From Coprinellus micaceus (Eukaryota > Basidiomycota > Agaricomycetes > Agaricales > Psathyrellaceae): a DNA stretch of 64,000 nt. Position 1 is the first letter of the stretch. Each line of letters opens with the position of its first letter. The notes below the pieces were generated by a model, which saw nothing but the letters and a program-made list of their open reading frames with translations, was not told where the DNA came from and searched no databases. Where the stretch lies: NCBI GenBank assembly GCA_951394405.1, contig OX596346.1:1054001-1118000 (forward strand), read 5' to 3'. Made by a program: the position numbers and the translations under genes. Below, one piece after another: positions 33,075 to 43,800 of the stretch.

Positions 33075-34857
33075 ATGGAACCACACTCCAACCCCGTACA
33101 GGCCTTTGGCGCACCACTGAACGCTTTCGCTGGCGCTCAGGGCGTCCATTTCAACGACTTGAACTTCACTCAGGCACAGAATATTCACTACAACTACCCC
33201 CGACCTCTCGGTGAGCACATTTCACTCCCAGTAAAACGAACAACGCCCGACTGATGAAATAATATAGATTTCGCTCAGATCCTTAATCCACTAGCCGATG
33301 CATCACACACGAGGAATTCATTGAGCAGGCAATCGCGCAGGATCCGCACGTGGCGCATTCGTCCCACTCCGCGGACTCGCAACTCCGGGACCTCGTATAC
33401 CTACCATTGCTTCGGTGCATGGTGGAGGCAAACTTTCCTTCTGATGACCCATATCTAATCGTCGTCGACGGCATGGACGAGTGCGAGGACAAACAGGAGA
33501 TCTCCTGTTTCATAGACCACTCCCAGGTTTTTCTCCTATCAGCTCCACATTCCTCTCCGCCTCTTTATCACCAGCAGAGTCGAAGAGCACATTCAAACAC
33601 ACATCGAAGATGGTGCGGCGGTCATCCACCTGTTCGATCTATCGACTCGATCGAACCGCGCGGATGTGGAATGCGCCATGAAAACCATGTTCGCAAATGC
33701 AAGGAAATACAGCCGGGCCTTGCAATCACTAGGGCACGGTTGGCCAACCCAAGGAGACCTGAACGTCCTCGTCGACTATTGCGACGGCTCGTTCATCTTT
33801 GGATCCACGATCGCGAGATTCATTCTCCAGGGCTCGGGCGATGACGACCCGCGCACACCAGAGGACCGACTCAGCCTCGCACTCAAGATCAACCCAGGAA
33901 TCGACAGCATTTATCGAGACGTGCTTTCTCGTGCGCGCCACCTCCCCCATTGCCTCACCATCATTTCGACCGTAGCTCTCCTTCTCAAACCACTTTCGAT
34001 TTCCACCATCGCCGCCCTCCTCGGGCTCTCGACATACGAGGTCGTCCGCATCCTCGTTACATTGCAAGCCATCCTCCAGGTTCCGGGTCGGGATGACGAA
34101 CCCGTGACCCTCTTCCACGCCTCCTTGCGCGACTTTCTCACCGACGAAGGCAGGTCAGGGGAGTTCCATTCCCCTCCTTCTCACCACACGTACCTTATGC
34201 ACCGTTGCCTGGAGGTTCTCGTCGGGACAGAGCCCACTGCCAATTCCGGAGCCTGCAATTATGCTCTGGCGCATTTTGACAACCACCGCCGGACTGGGGC
34301 ACCTAATTTGCAGCAAGGCGACCCGCCATACAACCCGATTGACCGGGGCGAATGGCAAAGGCGCAGTTTTTCAAGTCGGCGAGGCGTCCGGAGGCCCATC
34401 AAGTTCGCCATCTCCTGGCAGGATATCGTATTCAGTACTATACTGCCCGTGCGTCCACCAAACTGCTGTAACTCTGCGATGTTCAATGTGACTAATGACG
34501 ACTTCTCCCTGCTGTGCCAGTCAGGACCCGAACCTCCTTTCAGATGGTCGGACCAGTTCGATGCGACCGGGAACCTCGTTTCACGCAAGAGCGTGCACGT
34601 TTTCTCTTTCTCCGACATCGCCCAGGTACGCCATTCACGTTTATCTTACACCTTGGATGTCTTTTTCTCATTTCGAGGGGCGGCAGGGCCTCGAAACTTT
34701 TATATCTAAAGTTGAGCGTTTCGATGATTTTAAGCTGAGGCTGAAGCGTGGAAACGGAGTTGACGTCGTCCTGAGAGGAGTGAAGATTCCAGCGCTCGAC
34801 GAATACGCTCTTGATATGTACGAGATTACTATCGACGATAGGGTCAGTCCTCACTAG
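33075..34857 (+). pseudogene. NACHT copy 3: P-loop deleted and frame disrupted, C-terminus preserved
   Basis: Paralogue of NACHT copy 2. Exon 1 (33075-33210) encodes MEPHSNPVQAFGAPLNAFAG and NDLNFTQAQNIHYNYPRP. Exon 2 starts at 33268 (DFAQILNPLADASHTRN) and then jumps directly to IEQAIAQDPHVAHSSHS: about 336 bp present in copy 2, including Walker A, are missing. The junction also shifts the frame, and about two further bases are lost near 33530, between HSQVFLLSAPHS and PLRLFITSRV. Walker B (LIVVDGMDE) is kept in the shifted segment. From 33550 to the end the original frame is open and well preserved (ALQSLGHGWP, LFHASLRDFLTDEGRSGEFH, SVHVFSFSDIAQ, GLETFISKVERFDDFKLRLK). Exon 4 ends ITIDDRVSPH at 34857. 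Deletion of the ATP-binding loop plus shifts make it a pseudogene, recent enough that the 3' half is nearly intact. Confidence 0.82.
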
Positions 34858-35633
34858 GTGGACTAGTAAGCATATCCAGGACTCCATACATTTGTACTTC
34901 CGAATTCATCACATCATTCGAGAGCAAGGGAACCGTCACCAGACGAAAGAGAGTTCGGTGGACGGAAGGCAGTTCAGTAAGCGCCCGATGACCCGGCATG
35001 ATCAACCTTGGTCTCGAATCGACGGGGATTTGGGCTGGAAAGCCCTCACGAATTTCCTTTCGACACGCTCCCATTCGTCATGATACCGACGAGTGGTGCC
35101 TAGCCCAGCTGCCCAGGTGCTCGAACCTCACGCGAAGACCTTGAGCGTGGTGCTCCACTCGCAAACGGATAGTGAGCAACGGCGATCTAAGCACGCGACA
35201 GCCATATAGGCCCAAAATCCGGCCTCGCGACGAGGATCAAGAGGAAGGTGGGAAGCGGTCGACACATCGCGCACAGAGCAAGTGCCAAGGAGAGGCCGCG
35301 ACTACGGTCGTAGTTGCAAACTCGATGGGGCATGGGTGCATAACGTGTGTGGGTGTGTGCTCATGTGCATATGTAGCGGGGCAGGCAGGCAGGGTGGATA
35401 TAGCATTGCAGCGATGGTAATATGGAACTGCGGCGGAGGAAATACACACGCACGTATGTAAACAGAGTTCGTCGAGTGACCGTATCGATAGCTAGATTGT
35501 AACTAGACGGGTCAAGAACCAAGAAAAACAAGAAAAAGGGTTCGTTAGCAAAATTCTTCAACATCGGCAAGATTCCGGTAGCTAAAAGAAAAGATGATAC
35601 TCATATTTATACCTTCCCCTCCCCTCACCCTCC
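34858..35633. other. Convergent intergenic stretch
   Basis: About 775 bp between the NACHT copy 3 end (plus) and the 3' end of the large coiled-coil gene (minus). A short inverted repeat (CGAGTGG / CCACTCG, about 35089-35157) brackets 55 bases but does not fold as a tRNA. No gene was seen. Confidence 0.4.
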
Positions 35634-38472
35634 TCACCTCCTCCCCTTCCGCTTCTCCTTATCCTTATCAAAGAACGCCACAAGCTGCCCAACCGCCAAC
35701 TTGCCCCCACTCGGGGGCTTAGGCAACGCACCTCCCGACCTCGCAACCCCCGTTCCCGCAGCCACCTCCTGCTTTCTCCTCAGAAGCAGCGGGTCGACGA
35801 ACTTGGTCGAGCTCGGGGTGATGGGCGGGAAGTACGAAGCGCTGTTCGACGCGTTGTTGGCAGTGGATGTAGAAATCGAGAGCGGGGAGTTCGACCCAGA
35901 ACTCCCTCCGTAGTCCGAGCTGAGCCTATCCGACGACTTCGATCGTACCCTCAACGGCGCGGTCGTGCCCGCCAGCGCATAAGTGCTCGCAGGTGTAGGG
36001 GTAGACGTGATGTTCGATGAGCTAGCCGCAAAGCCAGCGAACCCGTACACGCTCTGCGCCCTGACGTGCCGAATCCCGCCCACACTTGGCGTCGTCGCAG
36101 ATGCTCCAGTAATTAGCGCGGGACTGGCGAGAACCCCGGTGGTCAGTGGAGCCCGCCGTCCAGAAAACACTTCCTTGTCGACACTAGAGACGCTCGCCGC
36201 GCTACTCATGCTACCGGCGCTCCTCTTCTTCTGGACCGTCAAGTTCCTGGTCTGCTGCTGCGCTGCCCACCGCGCTCCAAGGCTCTTTCCAATCGTCTCC
36301 CCACCATCGTCCTCTCCGTCATCCTCATCGTCAGTTGGCAGTCCCCTCGTTAAAGATTTCGGTGTTCCAGCAACCCTCCTTCCAAAGACACTCATCGAGG
36401 CATCGCCAGGAGCAGATGCGGGTGCGGAGGGCAGAGGCCTCTTCATCTTCGGCTCAGGCGGAGGTGGACTGTCCAACTCGGGGGGCGCAACGATGGGTCC
36501 TCCAAGGGCAACGGTATATCGTTTCCGGGGGGTCGGGCTGACGCTCCCTGGCCGCTTTCCAGAGGACTTGGGTGGAGGGAGGCTATCTTTGGGTGTGCTC
36601 GGCTGAGATATTGGTTGAGGGCTCGAGCCTCGCGCGTTGTGCGCCGTCGCCCCACCCGAACCTGATCCCGAGACTGGTGTCTTCGGCGCCGACAATGCAC
36701 TGGCGATTGGAGCGGGAGGTGGGCCTGCATTCGGGGGCGATAACGGCCTCCCAGTCAACGTCGAAGCAAGGTTAAACACCGACGTAAGGGGACTCTCCAG
36801 ACTTGAGTACGATGTGCTTGGCAAGCCACTAATCCCACTACTGATGCTCATACTCTTCCTCTTCGCGGAGTTCAGTGAAGCTGCGGGAGAGTGCGTTGGC
36901 GAGAAGGTTTCTGGTGGCGAGTTGTAGTCCCCTGTGGGGTATGGCAGGCGCGTACCGGACGGCGTGCGGGCGTTCGACGCAAGAGGTGGACTTGTGGACT
37001 CGCGGGCGGAGGCAGAGGCGAGCCGATTATGTCGGGGAGTGCTAAAGAGTTCCGCCACCGATCCTTCGAGCGATGCTGCAGGAATCACTGGTGATTCGTG
37101 GATGACTGCGGTGGATGGCTGTCTCGGGGCCATGCTAACGCTCGCCGTCTGTGCCTTTGGTCCGGAAGACAAGTTCCCTGGTGACGTAGCCATCTTCGCC
37201 ATTTCCCGACCCAACTCGCCAACGCGACCTTGAAGCTCGGAGACCTCGTCTCGGATTTCGCTGAGCTCGTGCTGCACAACAGCATTAGGCAGAGCGCCGC
37301 CATTCGTTTCAGGCGTCTTCTGATCCTGCTTCGTATTCTCCTTGTCCACAAGCCAACGCTCCACGTCATTCATCCTATCTTCGAGAGCGCGCACATGCCC
37401 GATCGTCCATTTCTCGAGTTTCTCGAACCGTTTAGCAATGGCAAGGAGCGTGCCAGCGACATCGACCGTGCCTTGGTTTGTGAATTGGACGTAAGCAGGC
37501 GGCCCCTCCCTGGATGGTGAGTTGGCTCCCGACTCAAGCTGGCGCATTGGAGATGGCGACAGATTTGGCGTCGATAGGCTCGGACGCGAAGGGGTAGGGG
37601 AGGACGGAGATGCGGGCACTGGTTTGCGAGTTGGAGGAGGCATGGGGATGTTGAGATTCGCTGAAGGTGTAGGGTTGTGGTCGTGGTCGTGTTCTCTCTC
37701 TTTGGCTTTGGCATCGAGGATGATTTGCTGAGCTGGAGTAATCGGTGAGGAGTCCTTCGTCGGTGTGAGCTTATTCTTCGCCGCCTGCCACCACCCTCCA
37801 CTCTCTTTGTGAGAACTGGCAGGAGAAGGCGTCTTTGGGGGTGGCTGGGGAGAAGGTGGTGCAGGAAGTCGATTTGGGCTGCCCATCATAGCCGCCATCC
37901 GCTCCTCTACCCCCTTCCTCTGCTGTGCTTCCCGCAGGAGGATCGCCTCGGCCTCCCTTCGGCTCCTCTCCCGTTCGCGCTCTGCTTCTGCTTCTAGCTC
38001 AGCGTCCGAAGGTAGGTTTCCAGGGGAGCGTGGTGCGACACTGCTCACGAGGTTGTTGACTCGTTGTACGAAACCGGCGGCGATACCAGAAGCCGACGAC
38101 GCAGGGGACTCAGATCGTTTCCATCCACCTGAGCTAGTGAACTGGCGGCCACGCTGGCTGTCGTCATCATCCGATGTGTCAACGGTGACACCGTCTGGAT
38201 CGATTCCAGTCGAGCTGTCCATCGTGAAGGAGTTGCGGAGAGGAGACGGAGGTCGGGGGGAGGGCTGGCGACCACCATCTGGCTTTGTGGAGAAGATCAG
38301 GTTGTCATCCCTATCGCAAGCATCGTGTACTCACCAAACTTAAAGACGCCTGGGACGATACCGTCATCCTCCTCTGCTGCTTCGCATTCTGGCCTTGAGG
38401 TTGCCCCCCAGGAGCCGCGAGGCTGAGCGATTGATTGGACCGATGAGCGGGAGAAGAAGCATAACCTTGCAT
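35634..38472 (-). CDS. Large Ser/Pro-rich protein with central coiled coil, about 928 aa, unknown function
   Basis: Two exons: 38472-38335 (MQGYASSPAHRSNQSLSLAA; an upstream in-frame TGA limits extension) and 38282-35634, joined in phase 0 into PDGGRQPSPRPPSPLRNSFT. Features in order: an acidic patch (TSDDDDSQRGR, about residue 80); a short segment ASGIAAGFVQRVNNLVSSV; a highly charged helix AELEAEAERERERSRREAEA; GGWWQAAKNKLTPTKDSSP; LTPAQQ-like ITPAQQIILDAKAKE; then VQFTNQGTVDVAGTLLAIAK with coiled coil RFEKLEKWTIGHVRALEDRM and a further heptad stretch ELSEIRDEVSELQGRVGELG. The last 500 residues are Ser/Pro/Thr-rich and probably disordered, with a basic end AFFDKDKEKRKGRR. There is no catalytic motif, signal peptide or membrane segment. 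It looks like a scaffold or cytoskeletal/cortical adaptor, but that is only inference. Intact. Confidence 0.75.
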
Positions 38473-39385
38473 CGTAGCGTCTTCGATAGTTTCTTCTGGT
38501 GAATGAGGAGCCTCGTCTGCTCAGATCCTATGTCCTCGAGAGGAAAGAGCCCCTTGGGCGCGTCGTAAGCGCTGGTCGTTGGTCGTTGGTCGTGATGAAA
38601 GCAGGACAACGGGCACTTTCGCACGCCTCGCGATTGCCTTTATCGCTCTTCTGTCCTCAACCGCCATGTCCGACTCGACCCTGCTCCACCATCTATTACT
38701 CAACACACCAGCAATCGTGCACGAAGACGTAGGAAAATCCCATGTAGGGCGAGAGCAGTTGAAGGAGGCACTGGGTATAATCGGTCGAGCTGGCAAGAGT
38801 TCAGTTCAACATGGACGTGCGACATCAGGACAATCGGGACTGGATTGGTTGTCCAGGTTGATCCGATCGGCAACCACAACTCCGATGATCATCACCTGCA
38901 TAGATCTCGGGTTGTAATGTGTGGATCAGTAGCTGGCAAGACTGCTCCGTCCCCTCTTTCTGCGACCCACCTCTCCCGGAACACAACATTGCGATCCGCT
39001 GACAAGGGGATTGTCGCCAAGTGATCATTCCTCTCAAGATTGATCACCACGCCAGCACCGGCCCATCAGCTACAACCTCCGGATCATGTTACTGTCCCGG
39101 TGCTGTACATTGGCAAGACATGCCACCGTAACCCATCCTTCTGTCCCATTGCCATTAGATGACAGGATAGCGATCGGCTAGTTAAATAAATGCATCTACT
39201 CTCGATTCATTTCCAGATAGATTAGAGTAGACGTGACGGTGATCGTTGCATGTCACTCCCGCGCAAATTGTGGCCAGCCGTCAACGACAGTGATCGCCCA
39301 GAGGCGGAATCGAATGGCAGGAGCAGCGGTCACGAACGACAAGAATTGTGCCCCAAAATGAGCATACCAGTAATACGTACAGATC
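38473..39385. other. Region upstream of the coiled-coil gene, no supported gene
   Basis: About 900 bp. A 112-codon plus-strand frame at 38579-38917 shows no recognisable motif and lies where the divergent promoter should be. No repeats or RNA genes were seen. Confidence 0.4.
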
Positions 39386-40330
39386 CTAACAATGAAGGCA
39401 GGTCCTACTAGATTGAGAGGGGTGTAAGAGGCTAGACATAGGCGGAGCAGCGCACGGGGTATCGCCTGGTATCATCGAGTAGTCGAAGGCATTGGTCCAC
39501 GACCCAACAGTCGCGTAGTAATGAATACTTAGACTACTAATACCGAAAACATGAAGCGCCAGTGGATCACCGTGATGGTGGTATCTGTGGTTTAAGAAAG
39601 TGAACACAAGCGGAGCCGTCCCGGTTAGCCTGAGAGTTCGTAAACCAGGCAAACGTCATTAACTCCTCGAAGCTCACCTTTGGGTGGACGGCCAGTCCAA
39701 TGACCGTTCCGACCTTTGCGTATCGTAATCGGCATGGAGTTGAACAAGCGCTGGCCCGGGTGCCAGTGAACCCACCAAATTACCGAGGGGATTAGTCCAG
39801 GTGATGCTTGCAGATATCCCTGCCGGGTGTGGAGGTCCGTTGCCTGCGCTGGCCAAGGCGTCTGTGTTCGAGATGTGCACCTGCGAGACCAGAGATCTCG
39901 CAAGGAACCGCTTTAATGTCCCGTGGTGAAGCTCCGCTGGTTGGACTCGCCGACTCGCGACCTTTCCTTTCTCCTCCTCACCTTTCCAGGCCTGTACAAA
40001 CTGCGATAAGTTGGAGATTTAACTCGTGGTTTATTATAGGCCGACGTACCCGCTGCCACTCAGCGAGCTCGAAATTGCCCCATCGCTGAACGACCACACC
40101 AGAATTAAGAAAGCCAGAGCCAAATTGACGCCAGGAACGGGGTACGGAAGGGGGGGGCCTCAGACCCAAGAAGATACAAGACAAGAAATGAGGGTCGAGG
40201 GCTTGACAATCTCGGGGCGCTGTCGAGAGCTACTAAGAACAGCTGCCGCAGATGACTCGGTGGGGCTCAACAACGTACCTGGCGCCATCACTAGGATGAA
40301 GCAATACGAAGTCCGAGTCCAGCACACCAT
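39386..40330 (-). CDS. Small five- or six-exon protein with hydrophobic N-terminus (membrane or secreted), unknown function
   Basis: I could chain exons on the minus strand with matching phases throughout. Exon 1 from the ATG at 40330 encodes MVCWTRTSYCFILVMAP. After an intron (GTACGT...TCTGAG) the next encodes VPGVNLALAFLILVWSFSDG, a clear hydrophobic segment. A very short exon (LYRPGK) follows, then VHISNTDALASAGNGPPHPA, ISASITWTNPLGNLVGSLAP and ALVQLHADYDTQRSERSLDW. A last exon encodes LVFTFLNHRYHHHGDPLALH, FGISSLSIHYYATVGSWTNA and ends RTCLHC at 39386. The consistent frame over four introns supports a real gene of roughly 200 residues. The two hydrophobic stretches suggest a signal peptide plus membrane helix, or a signal anchor. 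I do not recognise the family. One exon begins with a run of eight C, so an indel there would alter the model. No link to the neighbouring transposon is evident. Confidence 0.5.
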
Positions 40331-40867
40331 CACGATAGGTGTCGTATCCGACTCAAGGTTTGATAAAACTCGGAGAGCACTCTGAGGTGAGCTCAACACG
40401 AGCCTTGGGCGGCCCAGATGCTCTAACACTGTGTTTCGGTTGAGACAGTGAGTGTTCCTCATACCCCACAGAAGGAAGAGTGTGACATACCGGGGTCCTG
40501 CTGAGAGAAGGTCGTCACTATGTGCCGAGAAAGGTGGAAAGGGCTCTGCATTTTGCGGTGGTCTCAAACTTGAAAGGGGCCTGTCGTATCAGCAATGAGA
40601 CCTTGCGAGTGGGGTTCCGTTTCAGAGACGCACCTGCTTATACCCCAGCTGTGCGGGACTGGGGCACGGATAAACTACCCTGCATTCTTTGAAATGGACT
40701 CGGACGATTTGGCTTCTGTGCTTCGGGATCCGCCGAAAAGTTTCCGCTGGATAAATCGAAGCGATCTTAGAGTGTTAGAGTGGGGAGCACTTTCCTCGAG
40801 TTGTGCTTGGGCAAGCGCCTGCCATAGGCCCCGAGTTGTTTGCAAGCGTATTGTGCAAACTGGTAAA
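40331..40867. other. Flank between the small membrane/secreted protein gene and the Plavaka transposase
   Basis: About 540 bp. It should hold the 3' end of the transposon and its terminal inverted repeat, but I could not pair it by eye with the other side (45.7-46.3 kb). No gene was seen. Confidence 0.35.
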
Positions 40868-43800
40868 TTACAGGAATGCGTCGTCGTCATCATCGCCATT
40901 GCTCGCAGTACCGCTGGACGGATCGTCACTGGATAGTCCGTAACCGCTGGGATCCTCGTCGCTTTCTTCCCCTCGATCATATTGAGAATCATCCGAATCA
41001 GTTTCCCCGCAATTTGGAAGATCGTCTTCATCGACGTCCATCGGTTCATCCGGCGAGTCGCGATGGTGATCGCGCGATAGTCGCGTGGTGCTTACCGGCA
41101 TCGACGCCTGGGCGCCTGGGTCGTCGGTTAGAGGGGCTTTAGGGAAGGTGTAGGTGTGTCCAACAGCCATGCCCCAATGAAACCTCATGAGCATGTCACG
41201 ATCTACAAAGCTAAAGGAAGCGCCATCAGCAACGATAGACACGGTGACACGAAGAGAAGGATCGCGAATATACCCACATGTTCACGTAGTACTCTTTCCA
41301 TTCATCTTGATCTTTCGCCCAGTCTGAGAACAGTCTCCCCGACTGGATGTCGTGTTCTCCGTATCGTTTACCAGCTTCAAATCGAGGGATGATATGTGCA
41401 GCACGCACAACATCAGCCGGATCGACGAAGTCGCATGCCGCCGGGTTCGAAAGAGGCATGAGGGACAACTTCACCATCCGCTTGGTGGACCAGATGGCGG
41501 AGTCCGGAACGTTGGGTTGTAGCGGCTCGTACCAACGAACCCAAAGGAAGTCAAATCTTCGTGCCCGGTGGTCCAGCATCCCGGGCCCTCCATAAACGAC
41601 GTTGACATGGAAAACACCCAAGAGTCGCCCAAATATGAACCGTGACTGTTTCGCCGTACTTGTACCACTGGGAGGTTTGCCCTCAGGCTTCCGCCGCAAA
41701 CACATGATATCGCGCCGCGTCGTGGACGAATTCAATGTGTCTTGATCCCTCCGGCAGTCGTATGTCGTATAGTTGATCTGCACGATGCTATGCTGATAAA
41801 TGCGTTCCGAGTGAATATAGATTCCGTTGAGGTCCTTGTCGGTAAGTGCTTCGTTCTCGAGTGATAGAGCTTCGAGTATGGGTAAGGGGTCGGTGTATTC
41901 CTCTGGTTCGAGTCGGGCTTCCTGCAAAAGTCTCCTTAATATACGGGGTTGAATGTGCCGCTTGAGTTTTGGAATGAAGTCCTAATTCGAGTTACGTGAG
42001 CCTACTGCCTGCCCGGATACAGGATAAAATGAAACACACCCTCACTGCAGGATCGCTCGAGTTCACGAACACAAAGCGTGATAGCTGTATCGGATGGTTT
42101 TGCGACTTCCCAATGAAATATGGGGTACTGTAAGGCTCCTCGGGGACGCCTTCATCGGACGAGGGAGTGAGTAGACCGCGAAGTTTCTTGATTCTTCGTT
42201 GCCGAGTTTGAACGCGGGATATTTGATATGCAGTCTTCTTCTTGTTCGTCCTCCTGTACCGCGCCTTAGGGAAGCGATGGAATCGTTCAGACTATGTTGA
42301 AGGTAAGTCCATGAAAACGCGTGAAAGCTGAACTCATCCCCTCACCAGCTGTGTTGAGTACGAATCAGTCGTCCCAAACATCCGAATATAGGTAGCTACG
42401 TCGCCGAGGGAATGGAATTTCGGCGTATTGATGTTCCAGACCTTAGGTTTACGCCCTACCACAATGAACCTGCGTTTAGCGAACCAGATAGGGAAGAGGA
42501 GGGCATGGCTGGCCATGGTACTCACCATCTGCGGCATCCTCGGACTCTCCTCCAGTTTGGTCGCCTGCATTGCCTGATGCTGACGCACCTGATCCCCGAG
42601 TGGTGGAGCGATCAGTTTTCGAGGCCTTTTTCGACCTTTTGGCTCTTGCTCGAGCCTGCCGTCGCTTGCGAGCCTCGTATTCGCGCCGAAGCTCCTTCGT
42701 CTGGAAGGAATCGGAGGAACGTGCGGCGAATGCTCTGGACTCCTCCCCTAGAATGGTAGTCCAGTCATCGAGAATCGATAACGTGCCGTCTGTGTGGAGC
42801 CGGAGCTTCGCCAACCCATGCCAATACGCGAACACGAAGAGGAGGTCTAGCAGGCGATCCCCGTGATCACCAGGGACCAAGCCATCGAAGACAGGAATTG
42901 AACACTGGGGTCACGGGGACGATGTCAGCGAACTAGGAAGCGAAGGCTCGGAGGTCTGGGGTTAAGAGAACAGACGCACTTGTAAGATGTCTTCATACTC
43001 CCGAGCAGCGAACTGTTTCATCTCAGACACGTTATTGCCGAAACGACGGATTGTATCCTTCCCAAACCCTGGGACCTGGCGAAACCTGTATACGGGCCAC
43101 AGAGGTCATTCGAGACACCGTGGCTTGACTGTATGAAACGGCCAACCTGTGATTGAAGGTATTGACAAGCGCCTTGTCGACCGATTCAAGGACGCGGAGG
43201 AGGTGGATGAAAAGCGATTTCCAGACACCGATTTCAACTTCATGTAAGACGTCAACTGATACGATGCGGAATACATCAAGGCCTAGTGATGAGAGCTGGT
43301 CCGAGAACGCATTCTGCGAGTCACGCCTCAAGGTAAATTACTCCAGGGGTGACAGAGATATAGTAGTGCTTACCCGAGCGGGGACCAGTGAGGTAGGTTT
43401 CAATTCATCCTCTACAGGCCCCGAGTTGACGTTGTAATGGTCCTCGTAGATTGAGTCGCGTGCACGCTTGATCTTACCCTTCCGAATATCATCGTCGATG
43501 CGGCGTTGCGTATCTCGAACTTGGCGATCGTCGGGGGAACCCAGCCTGTGGATGTCGCACCCGGCAACGAGACATCTTGGACATGGATGGTCTCCGTTAC
43601 TCCGGACCCCAACAACAGATACCCTGCCAATGTCCAATGTGACAAATGTGAAAAGCATCAGAACGACCAGAAAGGGCTTCCCTTACCTCTCGGGATAATC
43701 TGCGGAATAGGTCATAATACGCGGGTAGAAGCGTCGCCGAACACTGTCAAAACAGGTGACGACAATACCATGTTGATAGGCCTTGATGAAATCTTCGTCC

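Noticed and set aside
35089..35160. tRNA-like fold with 7-bp acceptor-type stem (CGAGTGG/CCACTCG)
   Set aside because: No proper T-arm next to the stem, D-loop too small and no A/B box pair; only an inverted repeat.
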